A stretch of 64,000 nucleotides of DNA, from NCBI RefSeq assembly GCF_000423625.1, contig NZ_KE384066.1, positions 1-64,000 on the forward strand, in the 5' to 3' direction. This stretch comes from Pseudonocardia asaccharolytica DSM 44247 = NBRC 16224 (GTDB taxonomy: Bacteria > Actinomycetota > Actinomycetes > Mycobacteriales > Pseudonocardiaceae). Position numbers and translations under genes: made by a program. Shown piece by piece: positions 9,354 through 19,796 of the stretch. Each line of letters opens with the position of its first letter. Position 1 is the stretch's first letter. The notes under the pieces are model-generated. The model ran no database searches, was not told the origin of the DNA, and worked only from the letters and a program-made list of their open reading frames with translations.

Positions 9354-11093
9354 TCAGACCACGACGGCGATCGCGAACGCTTCGGGAGGAAGGATGAGCG
9401 CGCTCTCCTCGGCCGCCGCCGGTTCCGAGGCGAGCAGGATGCGGGCCACCGTCCGGTCCAGGGTGAAGGTCACCTCGTCGCCGCCGAGGTTGACCACGAC
9501 CCGCAGCGATCCGCGGTGCACCACGACGGTGCGCGCTTGCTCGTCGACCTCGACCTCGACCTCCTCCAGCCACGGGTCCGACAGCTCCGGCCAGGCCTTG
9601 CGCAGCGCGATCAGCTCCCGGTGCAGCTCCAGCAGCGTCGCGTGCGGCTCCTGGGCGGGCTCGTCCCAGTCGAGCTTGGAGTCGAGGAACGTGGATTCGG
9701 CGCTGGGATCGGGGATCTCGACCTCGCCCCAGCCGTGCTCGGCGAACTCCGCGATCCGCCCCTCCGCCACCGTGGCGCGCAGCGCCTCGTCCTCGAAGCT
9801 GGAGAAGAACTGCCACGGCGTGCGCGCCCCCCATTCCTCGCCCATGAACAGCATCGGGGTGAACGGCGCGGTGAGCACGAGGGCGGCGCCGCAGGCCAGC
9901 AGCCCGGGGGAGACGGTCTGGGTGAGCCGGTCGCCCGCGGCCCGGTTGCCGATCTGGTCGTGGTTCTGCAGATAGGCCAGGAACCGGTGGCCGGGGATGC
10001 GCCGGGTGTCCACGGGGGCGCCGTGGTTGCGCCGGCGGAAGCTGGACCAGGTTCCCTCGTGCAGGAACGCCCGGCACAGGACGTGGCCCAGCCCGGTGAG
10101 GCCCGCGGCGGCGAAGTCGGCGTAGTAGCCCTGCGACTCGCCGGTGAGCGCGGCGTGCAGGCTGTGGTGGATATCGTCGGCCCACTGCGCGTGCAGGCCG
10201 TACCCGCCGCCCTCGCGGGTCGTGATCAGCCGCGGGTCGTTGAGATCGGACTCGGCGATGAGCGAGAGCGGCCGTCCCACGTGCGCCGACAGCGCCTCCA
10301 CCTCGACGGCGAGCTGTTCCAGCAGGTGGGTGGCCCGGCTGTCGGGCAGGGCGTGCACCGCGTCGAGGCGCAGCCCGTCGACGTGGAAGTCGCGCAGCCA
10401 CATCAGCGCGTTGTCGATCACGAACCGGCGCACCCCTTCCGACCACGGTCCGTCGAGGTTGAGCGAGGGGCCCCAGATGTTGCGGCCGGCGAAGTAGGGA
10501 CCGAACCGGTCGAGATAGGCGCCCGAGGGGCCGATGTGGTTGTAGACGACGTCGAGCACCACGCCGAGCCCCCGCGCGTGCGCGGCGTCGACGAAGCGTT
10601 TGAACTCGTCCGGGCCGCCGTAGTTCTCGGTGACCGCATACCAGCCGACGCCGTCGTAACCCCAGTTGCGGGGGCCGTCGAACGCGTTGACCGGCAGCAC
10701 CTCGACCAGATCGACGCCGAGCGCAACGAGATGGTCGAGCTTCTCGATCGCGGCGTCGAAGGTTCCCTCCTGGGTGAACGTGCCGATATGCAGCTCGTAG
10801 AGCACGCTGCCGGGCAGCTGGCGGCCGGTCCAGGCCTGGTCGGTCCACCAGAACGCGTCGTGGTCGTAGCGTCGCGACGCCGCATGGACCCCGTTGGGTT
10901 GCCAGAGCGAGCGCGGGTCCGGCAGCGGTGTCTCGTCCTCGCCGAGCAGGTACGCATACGCCGTGCCCGAGCCTTCGTCGTCCACCTCGGTGCGCCACCA
11001 GCCGCCGGCGGCCCGCGTCAGCGGATAGGCGGTGCCGTCGACCAGCACCCGGACCCGGTCATGCAGCGGCGCCCACACCGCGTACTCAGCCAC
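9354..11093 (-). CDS. treZ: Malto-oligosyltrehalose trehalohydrolase TreZ
   Basis: Releases trehalose from maltooligosyl-trehalose, the second step of the TreYZ pathway. It is 579 residues, normal for TreZ. An N-terminal E-set domain (residues 1-95) precedes the GH13 barrel. The nucleophile is in GLRLDAVHAL, the acid/base Glu in SLIAESDLND, and the transition-state Asp in LQNHDQIGNR. The C-terminal beta domain ends in AFAIAVVV. It is the last gene of the minus-strand group glgX, treY, treZ. GTG 11093 gives the family start AEYAVWAPL. Confidence 0.95.
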   Translation of the reverse strand: MAEYAVWAPLHDRVRVLVDGTAYPLTRAAGGWWRTEVDDEGSGTAYAYLLGEDETPLPDPRSLWQPNGVHAASRRYDHDAFWWTDQAWTGRQLPGSVLYELHIGTFTQEGTFDAAIEKLDHLVALGVDLVEVLPVNAFDGPRNWGYDGVGWYAVTENYGGPDEFKRFVDAAHARGLGVVLDVVYNHIGPSGAYLDRFGPYFAGRNIWGPSLNLDGPWSEGVRRFVIDNALMWLRDFHVDGLRLDAVHALPDSRATHLLEQLAVEVEALSAHVGRPLSLIAESDLNDPRLITTREGGGYGLHAQWADDIHHSLHAALTGESQGYYADFAAAGLTGLGHVLCRAFLHEGTWSSFRRRNHGAPVDTRRIPGHRFLAYLQNHDQIGNRAAGDRLTQTVSPGLLACGAALVLTAPFTPMLFMGEEWGARTPWQFFSSFEDEALRATVAEGRIAEFAEHGWGEVEIPDPSAESTFLDSKLDWDEPAQEPHATLLELHRELIALRKAWPELSDPWLEEVEVEVDEQARTVVVHRGSLRVVVNLGGDEVTFTLDRTVARILLASEPAAAEESALILPPEAFAIAVVV

Positions 11094-11120
11094 GCCGAGA
11101 GATCATGCCCTCCGCCCACC

Positions 11121-11170
11121 CCGCGAGTCGCGGTATTTCTGCGACCGAGTCGCGTGATTCCTGCGACCCA
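11121..11170 (+). repeat. Dispersed GAGTCGCG repeat, copy A
   Basis: Two adjacent short stem-loop units, each GAGTCGCG followed by an ATT-containing loop and GCGACC. It lies in the 91-bp gap between treZ and treY. Related copies are at 28382-28439, 33031-33088 and 33874-33922. Here it is intergenic and might act as a processing or termination signal. Confidence 0.6.
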
Positions 11171-11184
11171 GTGCCCCGCCGCGG

Positions 11185-13560
11185 TCAGGCCGGTCGGACG
11201 AGCAACGCCACCGGATAGCGCGCGAGCAGCCGGGACAGCTGCGGCGCCGAACCCTCGACGGGGGTATCGGTGATGATCTCGTGCCAGTCGGTCGCCGCGC
11301 CGGGCAGCGGCAGGACCGTATCGCCCCAGCCGCCGCGCGCCGCGAGCCCGACGGGCAACCGGGTGGCCACGGCGACGAGCCGCGAGATCCGGTCGCCCGA
11401 TCCGGCCCCGCGCGCGAACGCCACCGCGTGGTGCGCGGCAACCCCCTGCGCGGGAACCGGGCGGTACCCGGCGAACAGCTCGGGACGGTAGCGGCGCAGC
11501 CGGGCGGCGCTCGCGGTGACCAGCAGCTTCGCCGCGCCCTCGGCGTCGATGCCGGGCAGCCAGCCTTCGTCGAGCCGGCCCAGCAGCGCTCGCCGGGCGG
11601 CGAAGTCGACGGGCCGCCGGTTGTCCGGGTCGACCAGGGAGTACTCGAACAGCTCGGTGCCCTGGTAGATGTCGGGCACGCCCGGCCCGGCGAGCTGCAG
11701 CAGCTTCTGGCCCAGCGAGTTCGACCAGCCCGCCGCCGCGATCCGGTCGACGAAGGCGCCGATCTCGGCGACGAGGCCGTCGTCGCCGAGCACCTGACCC
11801 GGCCACGCCGCGATCGACTCGTCGACCTCGGCGACCGGCTCGACATGGCTGGTCACCAGCTTGGCCTCCTTCGAGGCCTTGCCCAGGTAGGCGGCCATCC
11901 GCTCGGCGCTGATCGGCCAGGCCCCGATCAGGCTCTGCCAGGCCAGCAGCTCCAGTGACCGCTCGGGCAGCGGATAGCGCGCCGACCATCGCCGCATCCG
12001 TTCCACCCATTCGCCGGGGATCTCCGACAGCACGGCCAGCCGCGCCCGGACATCCTCGGAGCGCTTGGTGTCATGGGTGGACAAGCTGGTCATCGTGGCC
12101 GGGCGGGCGGCCTCGCGGGCGAGCGCGGTCGCGTGCAGCTCGGTGGGGGAGACCCCGAACCGGGCCGGGTCGCCGCCGACCTCGTTGAGCGCCACGAACC
12201 GGTTCCAGCGGTAGAACGCGGTGTCCTCGACACCCTTGGCCATGATCATGCCCGAGGTCTGCTGCAGCCGGGTGGCCAGCTCGCCGCGCGGGTCGGCGAG
12301 CAGCGCGGCGTGAACCGCCGCCAGGGTCTCCGCGAGATCGGGCCGGTGGGTCCGGGCTACGGCGACGGCGGTGTCCAGGGCATCGCGGCCCTCGGGAAGG
12401 TAGCTGCGGTACACCGGAAACCCGCACAGCAGCTCGGTGATGGCCGGAACGACCTGCTCAGCGGGCACCGTGAGTGCGTAACAGTGTTCTAACGCTGTTA
12501 CGCACTCACGGGCGGTGCGGCGCACCTCGGCGGCGAGGATCGTCGAGGCGACCTCGCGGCGGGCGCGGTGCTCGACGGCGCACACGGACTCCTTGACCCC
12601 GGTGTGCTCCGCGGCGAACTGGGTGAGCAGGCCGGCGCCGCTGGGATCGACGAACACCCCGCCGATCTCGCGCAGCGCGTCGTAGCCGGTGGTCCCGTCG
12701 ACCGGCCATGAGGCGGGCAGCGCCTCGCCGACGCCGAGGATCTTCTCCACCAGCAGCCAGCTGCGCGGCCCGATGGCCGCGCGCAGCCGGTGCAGGTAGC
12801 CGCCGGGCTCGGAGAGGCCGTCGGGATGGTCGACGCGCAGGCCGATGACGACATCGTCCTCACCCGTCCAGCGCAGCACCTCGCGGTGTGTCGCCTCGAA
12901 CACCTCAGGCTCCTCGACGCGGACCGCGGCGAGCGTGGAGACGTCGAAGAAGCGCCGGTAGGTCAGCTCCGCGGCGCCGCGCCGCCACGACACCAGCCGG
13001 TAGTGCTGGCGCTCGTGCACGTCCCGCGGCGTGCCCCCGCCGGTGCCCTCGGCGACCGGGTACGCGTGCTCGTAGTAGCACAGCTCGGTGCCGTCCGCCG
13101 ACAGGGTCAGTTCGGAAAGGGCCTTCTGCTCGTCGGCGTCGAGCACCGGCAGCAGCAGCGGACCGGCGTCCCAGTCGATGTCGAAGAAATGTGCGTAGCG
13201 CGAGGCCCGCCCGTGCACCAGGACGTCCCACCACCACGGGTTGGCACTGGCGACCTCGACGCCGACGTGGTTGGGCACGATGTCGATCAGCATCCCCAGC
13301 CCGTGCGAGCGCAGCGCCGCGACCAGGGCCCGCCGACCCTCCTCGCCGCCGCGCTCGGCCGAGACCCGGGTCGGGTCGACCACGTCGTAGCCGTGGTTGG
13401 AGTCGCTGCCCGACTCCAGCAGCGGCGAGGCGTAGAGCGCCCCCACCCCGAGCGTGTCGAGATAGTCGACCAGCTCGGCGGCCTCGCCGAAGGTCAGGTC
13501 CTTGGACAGCTGCAGCCGGTAGGTCGAGCTCGGTAGGGAACTGGTCGCGTCCACGGCCAC
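11185..13560 (-). CDS. treY: Malto-oligosyltrehalose synthase TreY
   Basis: Isomerises the reducing-end alpha-1,4 bond of maltodextrins into the alpha,alpha-1,1 bond of trehalose. GTG 13560 is chosen because AGGAGA lies eight bases upstream and the conserved STYRLQLS follows; an upstream GTG at 13635 lacks this. It is 791 residues, slightly longer than usual. GH13 landmarks: DIVPNHVG, VIGLRVDHPDGL (nucleophile), WLLVEKIL (acid/base) and TSLSTHDTKRSEDVRARL. The stretch RECVTALEHCYALT near residue 353-365 is encoded by a 44-nt palindrome and interrupts the family pattern, explaining part of the extra length. Confidence 0.95.
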   Translation of the reverse strand: MAVDATSSLPSSTYRLQLSKDLTFGEAAELVDYLDTLGVGALYASPLLESGSDSNHGYDVVDPTRVSAERGGEEGRRALVAALRSHGLGMLIDIVPNHVGVEVASANPWWWDVLVHGRASRYAHFFDIDWDAGPLLLPVLDADEQKALSELTLSADGTELCYYEHAYPVAEGTGGGTPRDVHERQHYRLVSWRRGAAELTYRRFFDVSTLAAVRVEEPEVFEATHREVLRWTGEDDVVIGLRVDHPDGLSEPGGYLHRLRAAIGPRSWLLVEKILGVGEALPASWPVDGTTGYDALREIGGVFVDPSGAGLLTQFAAEHTGVKESVCAVEHRARREVASTILAAEVRRTARECVTALEHCYALTVPAEQVVPAITELLCGFPVYRSYLPEGRDALDTAVAVARTHRPDLAETLAAVHAALLADPRGELATRLQQTSGMIMAKGVEDTAFYRWNRFVALNEVGGDPARFGVSPTELHATALAREAARPATMTSLSTHDTKRSEDVRARLAVLSEIPGEWVERMRRWSARYPLPERSLELLAWQSLIGAWPISAERMAAYLGKASKEAKLVTSHVEPVAEVDESIAAWPGQVLGDDGLVAEIGAFVDRIAAAGWSNSLGQKLLQLAGPGVPDIYQGTELFEYSLVDPDNRRPVDFAARRALLGRLDEGWLPGIDAEGAAKLLVTASAARLRRYRPELFAGYRPVPAQGVAAHHAVAFARGAGSGDRISRLVAVATRLPVGLAARGGWGDTVLPLPGAATDWHEIITDTPVEGSAPQLSRLLARYPVALLVRPA
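12468..12511. repeat. 44-nt perfect palindrome inside treY
   Basis: Two 17-nt arms, exact reverse complements (outer end starting CCGTGAGTGCGTAACAG), flank a 10-nt loop at 12485-12494. It sits wholly within the treY coding sequence and is translated in frame without stops. A diverged 42-nt relative, about 29 of 42 positions alike, is at 19644-19685. It looks like a small mobile palindrome that entered coding DNA. Confidence 0.75.
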
Positions 13561-13678
13561 GGTGGGGGTCTCCTGTTCTTCGGGTGCGTCGCCCGAGGTC
13601 GGGCCCACGCTAGCGGAGCCCGGTTTGCCCGGCACCGGTTCCGCTCGGCCCCTGATCAGGGTGCTTGCGCTCGGCCGC

Positions 13679-15841
<2,163 letters not shown>

Positions 15842-16212
15842 CAGATGTCCCCACTTCCCGGCCACGGCCGTCCAGAGCTCGGCTCCCCTGCCGGCGGCAG
15901 CGTGCGTCGCCGCAGCGGTCCACGCTAGCGGACATCACGGCCCGCCATCGGGTGGCGGGGTGTTTCCCGGCTCCGGCAGGATGACCGCCGCTGCGAGAGG
16001 TGATGACCAGGGTTCGTAGCGCGCAAGCCCCGTCCTTCCGGCGGGGACAGCGCATCAACGATCGCATGACAGGGCCATGCGCTACCATATCGAACATGGG
16101 TTCGAAGATGGTGCGGCGGGCGTACCGCTACCGGGATGCGGGTCAGTGCGCCGCCGTTCACGGCGGTGGTGAAGGCCCGCGCGGGGAGGCCCGCCAGGGG
16201 CCGAGCCGTGCC
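15842..16212. other. Intergenic region holding an IS605-type relic
   Basis: There is no intact gene in these 371 bp. Bases 15842-16010 show nothing recognisable beyond the glgX upstream region. Bases 16020-16180 hold the remnant described separately. The remainder, up to the tnpA stop at 16213, is rich in GGCCC/GGGCC runs and may include the left end of the tnpA/tnpB element, which I cannot place exactly. Confidence 0.5.
16020..16180 (+). mobile_element. Internally deleted remnant of a tnpB-only IS element
   Basis: It has the leader of an IS1341-type (tnpB-only) element: a CCCCG...CGGGG hairpin at about 16028-16046, the GCGCAT...ATGCGC inverted pair, and the TCGAACATGGGTTCGA palindrome before ATG 16096. 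The following frame starts MGSKMVRRAYRYR, the start of a TnpB protein, but after 13 codons passes into GCCGCCGTTCACGGCGG (about 16151-16167). That sequence resembles the right-end hairpin of the neighbouring intact element. Nearly all of tnpB is gone, leaving a miniature element of ends plus a start. Confidence 0.55.
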
Positions 16213-16629
16213 CTAGACCGGACGGTTCTGCTGCTCGATGTACTGCCGCACGATGCTCAGCGGCGCCCCTCCGACGGACCCGGCGAAGTAGGAGCCGGAC
16301 CACAGCCGTTGCGCGCGCCAGTAGTGCCGGACCAGATCGGGGAACTCCTGCCGCAGACGGCGGGAGGACACGCCCTTGAGGCTGTTGACCAGCTTCGAGA
16401 CGGCGACCTTGGGCGGGTAGTTGACCAGCAGGTGCACGTGGTTGGCCTCGCCATTGAACTCGACCAGCTCGGCTTCGAAGTCCGCGCAGACCGCGCGCAT
16501 GATCTCTTCCATGCGCCGCAGGTGCCGGTCGCCGAACACCTGGTGCCGGTACTTCGTCACGAAAACCAAGTGCACGTGCATGAGGAACACGCAGTTTCGA
16601 CCAGTGCGGATGCTGTCGTAATCACCCAT
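16213..16629 (-). CDS. tnpA: IS200/IS605 Y1 (HUH) transposase TnpA
   Basis: A 138-residue single-strand DNA transposase. The HUH metal-binding motif is seen in NHVHLLVNY near residue 64. The catalytic Tyr lies in IVRQYIEQQ near residue 130. The opening HLVFVTKYRHQVF is typical. The length matches the family. It should recognise subterminal hairpins and cut next to a short target motif. Divergent from tnpB, with a shared promoter region of only 25 bp between the two starts. Confidence 0.95.
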   Translation of the reverse strand: MGDYDSIRTGRNCVFLMHVHLVFVTKYRHQVFGDRHLRRMEEIMRAVCADFEAELVEFNGEANHVHLLVNYPPKVAVSKLVNSLKGVSSRRLRQEFPDLVRHYWRAQRLWSGSYFAGSVGGAPLSIVRQYIEQQNRPV

Positions 16630-16654
16630 AAACCAACAGGGTACGCTGATCTTT

Positions 16655-17842
16655 GTGCAGCTCCGGTACGCCTATCGTCTGACCCCGACCCCGGCTCAGC
16701 ACCGGGCGTTGGCGCGGGCGTTCGGGTGTGCCCGGGTGGTGTTCAACGACGCGATCGCCGCCCGCCGGGCCGCACACGAGAACGGCGAGCCGTACCCCAC
16801 GGACGGCGCGCTGTCCAAGGCGCTCACCGCGGCCAAGCGCACCCCGGAGAGGGCGTGGCTCGGCGAGGTGTCGGCCGTGGTGCTGCAACAGGCACTGGCG
16901 GACGCGAACACCGCCTACCGGAACTTCTTCGCCTCGATCAAGGGCGCCCGCAAGGGCCGCAAGCTGGGTGTGCCCCGGTTCCGGTCCCGCAAGGACCGGG
17001 CGCAGTCGATCCGGTTCACCATGGCTGCCCGGTTCCGGGTCACCCTGGCGGGCCGGTTGCGGCTGCCCGGGATCGGCGACGTCCCGGTGCGCTGGTCGCG
17101 CGAGCTGCCGGGCGAGCCGTCGAGCGTGACCGTCACCGTGGACGCGGCCGGGCGGTACCACGCCTCGTTCGTCGTCGACGTCCCCGACCAGCCGTTGCCC
17201 CTCGTGCAGCACGAGGTGGGCATCGACCTGGGGCTGACGCACTTCGCGGTGCTGTCGGACGGGGCGAAGGTCGACGCCCCGCGGATTGCGCGGAAGGCGC
17301 AGGCCAAGCTGGCGCGGGCGCAGAAGGAACTCGCCCGACGGCAGCGCGGGTCGAAGAATCGGGAGAAGTCACGCCGCAAGGTCGCCCGCGCGCACGTGCG
17401 GGTGGCGGACACGCGGCGGGACTGGTTGCACAAGCTGTCGACCACCGTGGTTCGGGAGAACCAACTGATCGCGGTGGAAGACCTGGCCGTGTCCGGTCTG
17501 GCCCGGACCCGGCTGGCCCGCAGCGTGCACGACGCGGGCTGGTCCACGTTCGTCGCGATGCTGACGTACAAGGCGCAGCGGGCCGGACGGACGCTGGTGA
17601 AGGTGGACCGGTGGTTCCCCTCCACTCGGGCGTGCTCGGCGTGTGGGGCGATCGGCGAGGCCAAGCCCCTGCACGTGCGGGAGTGGACCTGCGGGTGCGG
17701 CACCGTGCACGACCGGGACGTCAACGCGGCCCGGAACATCCTCGCGGCTGGACGAGCCGTGATGCCTGTGGAGACGGCGTCAGACCTCGGGAAACCGGGG
17801 CAGTTGTCCGCGAAGCAGGAACCCACCGGGAGCGCGGCCTAA
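16655..17842 (+). CDS. tnpB: TnpB RNA-guided nuclease
   Basis: A 395-residue TnpB, an ancestor-type relative of Cas12. The N-terminal YAYRLTPTPAQ and HTH region is followed by a RuvC-like nuclease with all three acidic residues: D in GIDLGLTHF, E in IAVEDLAVSGL and D in HDRDVNAARNI. The zinc ribbon has CSACG and, before RuvC-III, TCGCG with CxC spacing instead of the more frequent CxxC. TnpB proteins use an omega RNA from the element's right end to cut the vacated donor site and so keep the element. Nothing in the sequence suggests loss of activity. Confidence 0.95.
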   Translation: MQLRYAYRLTPTPAQHRALARAFGCARVVFNDAIAARRAAHENGEPYPTDGALSKALTAAKRTPERAWLGEVSAVVLQQALADANTAYRNFFASIKGARKGRKLGVPRFRSRKDRAQSIRFTMAARFRVTLAGRLRLPGIGDVPVRWSRELPGEPSSVTVTVDAAGRYHASFVVDVPDQPLPLVQHEVGIDLGLTHFAVLSDGAKVDAPRIARKAQAKLARAQKELARRQRGSKNREKSRRKVARAHVRVADTRRDWLHKLSTTVVRENQLIAVEDLAVSGLARTRLARSVHDAGWSTFVAMLTYKAQRAGRTLVKVDRWFPSTRACSACGAIGEAKPLHVREWTCGCGTVHDRDVNAARNILAAGRAVMPVETASDLGKPGQLSAKQEPTGSAA

Positions 17843-17889
17843 GCCGCACAGACCGGAACCCCCGCCGTTCACGGCGGGGAGGACGTCAA
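17740..17889 (+). ncRNA. Predicted omega RNA / right end of the IS605 element
   Basis: By analogy with studied TnpB systems, the guide RNA scaffold overlaps the tnpB 3' end and runs to the right end. A strong 9-bp hairpin at 17860-17879 followed by AGGACGTCAA fits. The guide would be the host sequence starting about 17890 (GACGTCTGGAT), specifying the unoccupied insertion site. RNA boundaries are inferred, not seen. Confidence 0.35.
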
Positions 17890-17899
17890 GACGTCTGGA

Positions 17900-18431
17900 T
17901 CGAGCCGGAGGAGCGGTGGGCCCTCCGACCAGCCTGGGCCGCGGGGTACACACCAGCTGGGCGGTGTGCGCCGCGGTGGGCGAGGGCCGGGACCGCACGG
18001 AGCACGAGCGGCCGGTCGTCGTGCTCGCGCCGCCGCTGACAGGCGCCCCGCCGCCCGCGCGGCACCGCGGCGACGGCGAGCCGGACGCCGCGAGCACCTA
18101 CTCCGGGTTGTCCGCGGGCAGCGTGCGGGCGGGGGTGAGCGTGTCCGAGCGGCTGCGGGTGGTCGCCCACCAGGAGATCGACGCGCGCGGTGCGGGTCGA
18201 CCTGGTCCGGGTGGCCCGGTCGGATCCCGGCGACGAGGTGCTGAACTGGGATGTCGTCGCCACCACGGACGCCCCGGGGCCCTCGGGCTGCGGCCGCGTC
18301 AGCCGCGCGACCTCGCGTTCTCGCTCGTCGTCCCGGCCGACGCGTCGGCCTCGGTGACCGCCGAGGGGTACGTCGTGGAGTACCTGCTGCGGGCGGTGAT
18401 CGACCGGCCGCGGCGGCCGGACACGATGTGA
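17900..18431 (+). pseudogene. Decayed arrestin-like (Spo0M-type) gene beside the IS element
   Basis: Three frames together give pieces of a two-lobed arrestin-like protein. Piece one (VGEGRDRTEHERPVVVLA to SVSERLRVVAHQEIDARG) is in one frame. Piece two (VRVDLVRVARSDPGDEVLNW) is in a second. Piece three (LAFSLVVPADASASVTAEGY, then VVEYLLRAVIDRPRRPDT) returns to the first and stops at TGA 18429-18431. No start codon with a ribosome-binding site is visible, and the 5' end abuts the IS right end, so the element may have truncated it. Spo0M/arrestin domains are beta-sandwich scaffolds; the function here is lost. Confidence 0.5.
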
Positions 18432-18563
18432 GACCAGGTGATCGGCGTGCACGACAGCGACTGAGCCGGCGACACCGCCCGGGGGCGGCCGCGTCGGCTG
18501 CGTGCCGATCGCCCGCACGGTGATCAGTGCTCGGTCCCGTTCTCCCGGTATGGTCTGACCCCG

Positions 18564-19007
18564 ATGAGCACCCTTTTCACGAAGATCATTGACGGCGAGC
18601 TGCCCGGGCGTTTCGTCTGGTCCGACGATCGCGCCGTCGGCTTCCTGTCGATCAACCCGTTCGGGCCGGGACACACGCTGGTGGTGCCGCGCGCGGAGGT
18701 CGACCACTGGCTCGACGCCGACGCCGATCTGCTCGCGCATCTCACCGCCGTCGCGCACACCATCGGGCACGCCGTGCGCGCCGTGTGGCAGCCGCCGCGG
18801 GTCGGCCTGATGGTGGCCGGCTTCGAGGTGCCGCATCTGCATGTGCACGTGTTCCCGGCCTGGGACCTGACGGCCTTCAACTTCGCCAACGCGGCCAAGT
18901 CGGTCGAGGCTGACGAGCAGGAGGCGCACGCCGAGGCCCTTCGCGGCGCGCTGCGGTCGGCCGGGCACGCGGACCGCGTACCCGCCGCCGCAACCGGCCG
19001 CGGCTGA
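18564..19007 (+). CDS. HIT-family nucleotide hydrolase
   Basis: A 147-residue histidine-triad protein. The catalytic motif HLHVHVFP is near residue 93, and the opening STLFTKIIDGELPGRFVW and GHTLVVPRAEV are typical of Hint-type HIT proteins that hydrolyse adenosine 5'-phosphoramidates or dinucleotides. A TATGGT -10-like box (18549-18554) sits nine bases before ATG 18564, so the leader would be very short. It is followed by the phosphatase gene after 3 bp, so the two are probably cotranscribed. Confidence 0.9.
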   Translation: MSTLFTKIIDGELPGRFVWSDDRAVGFLSINPFGPGHTLVVPRAEVDHWLDADADLLAHLTAVAHTIGHAVRAVWQPPRVGLMVAGFEVPHLHVHVFPAWDLTAFNFANAAKSVEADEQEAHAEALRGALRSAGHADRVPAAATGRG

Positions 19008-19010
19008 GCC

Positions 19011-19652
19011 GTGCAGCTCGTCCTCGTCCGGCATGCGCTGCCGCACCAGGTGAGCGCCGCCGAGCTCGGCGAGGCCGGCGATGCCGCCGCGGCCGACCCG
19101 GGGCTGACCGAGCTGGGTGAGCGCCAGGCCGTCCGGCTGGTCGGCGCGCTGTCCGGGGAGGACATCGCCGCCCTCTACAGCAGCACGATGGCCCGCGCGG
19201 TCGGCACCGTCGCGCCGCTGGCCGCCGCGCTGGGCAGGCAGCCGCAACGGGTCGCCGAGCTGGCCGAGTACGACGCCAACGACCGGCACTACGTCCCCGT
19301 GCACGAGATGGCGCGCCTCGCGCCGGAGTCCTATGCGCGGCTGAGAGCGGGGCTGCTGCCCCCGCACGTCGACGTCGAGGCGTTCCGGACGCGCGTCGTC
19401 GGCGCCGTCGAATCGATCGTGGCGACGCACCCGGGCCGGGAGACGGCGGTGCTGGTGGCGCACGCCGGAGTGATCAACATCTACCTCGCCCACCTGCTCG
19501 GCATCCCGCGACCGCTGGCCTTCCCGCTGGACTACACCGGGATCACCCGGGTGCTGGCCGGGCGCGACGGCCGCCGTTCGGTGCGCAGCGTGAACGAGAC
19601 CGCGCACGTCGCCGATCTGCTCGCGGAGGTGCCGGTCCCGGCTCGTGAGTGA
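19011..19652 (+). CDS. Histidine phosphatase (phosphoglycerate mutase-like)
   Basis: A 213-residue protein from GTG 19011. It starts with the phosphatase motif LVLVRHALP (RH-x-x-P, the His accepts phosphate). YSSTMARAVGT supplies the second Arg region, and VLVAHAGVI contains the second catalytic His. The substrate cannot be deduced. It is probably cotranscribed with the HIT gene. Its last codons (RE, stop) lie in a palindrome at 19644-19685, which may serve as a terminator. Confidence 0.85.
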   Translation: MQLVLVRHALPHQVSAAELGEAGDAAAADPGLTELGERQAVRLVGALSGEDIAALYSSTMARAVGTVAPLAAALGRQPQRVAELAEYDANDRHYVPVHEMARLAPESYARLRAGLLPPHVDVEAFRTRVVGAVESIVATHPGRETAVLVAHAGVINIYLAHLLGIPRPLAFPLDYTGITRVLAGRDGRRSVRSVNETAHVADLLAEVPVPARE

Positions 19653-19685
19653 GAAGTGACGCCGGAACAGTGTTATGCGCTCACG
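19644..19685. repeat. Diverged 42-nt palindromic element, copy 2
   Basis: Outer arms CGTGAG and CTCACG, with an ACAGTGTTATGCGC core. Read on the minus strand it aligns end to end, without gaps, with the treY palindrome at 12469-12510. It spans the stop of the phosphatase gene and gives spurious codons in front of the MFS gene. Confidence 0.5.
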
Positions 19686-19796
19686 GGCCCGCAGGGCATC
19701 GACTCAGCGCGCACGTCTGCCTACGCTCGGTTCCGATGTCCGACCCAGGGGGGCGACGGCGGTATCGGTCCGCCGAACGGAGGGATCGCGACGCTC

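Larger units (their letters stand above)
16213..17889. mobile_element. IS200/IS605-family element with divergent tnpA and tnpB
   Basis: A Y1 transposase gene (minus) and a TnpB gene (plus) are separated by 25 bp and transcribed divergently, the IS605 layout. The right end carries a 9-bp stem hairpin (CCCCGCCGT-TC-ACGGCGGGG, 17860-17879) followed by AGGACGTCAA, at which such elements usually end. The left end should lie beyond the tnpA 3' end and is not clearly placed. No target duplication is expected for this family. Both genes are intact, so the element may be active. Confidence 0.8.

Noticed and set aside
13561..13635. TreY start at GTG 13635
   Set aside because: No ribosome-binding site and no conserved sequence before STYRLQLS; GTG 13560 has AGGAGA at eight bases.
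19656..19796. An N-terminal extension of the MFS protein from GTG 19656
   Set aside because: It translates the palindromic element, has no transporter similarity, and a better start with GGAGGG lies at 19797.
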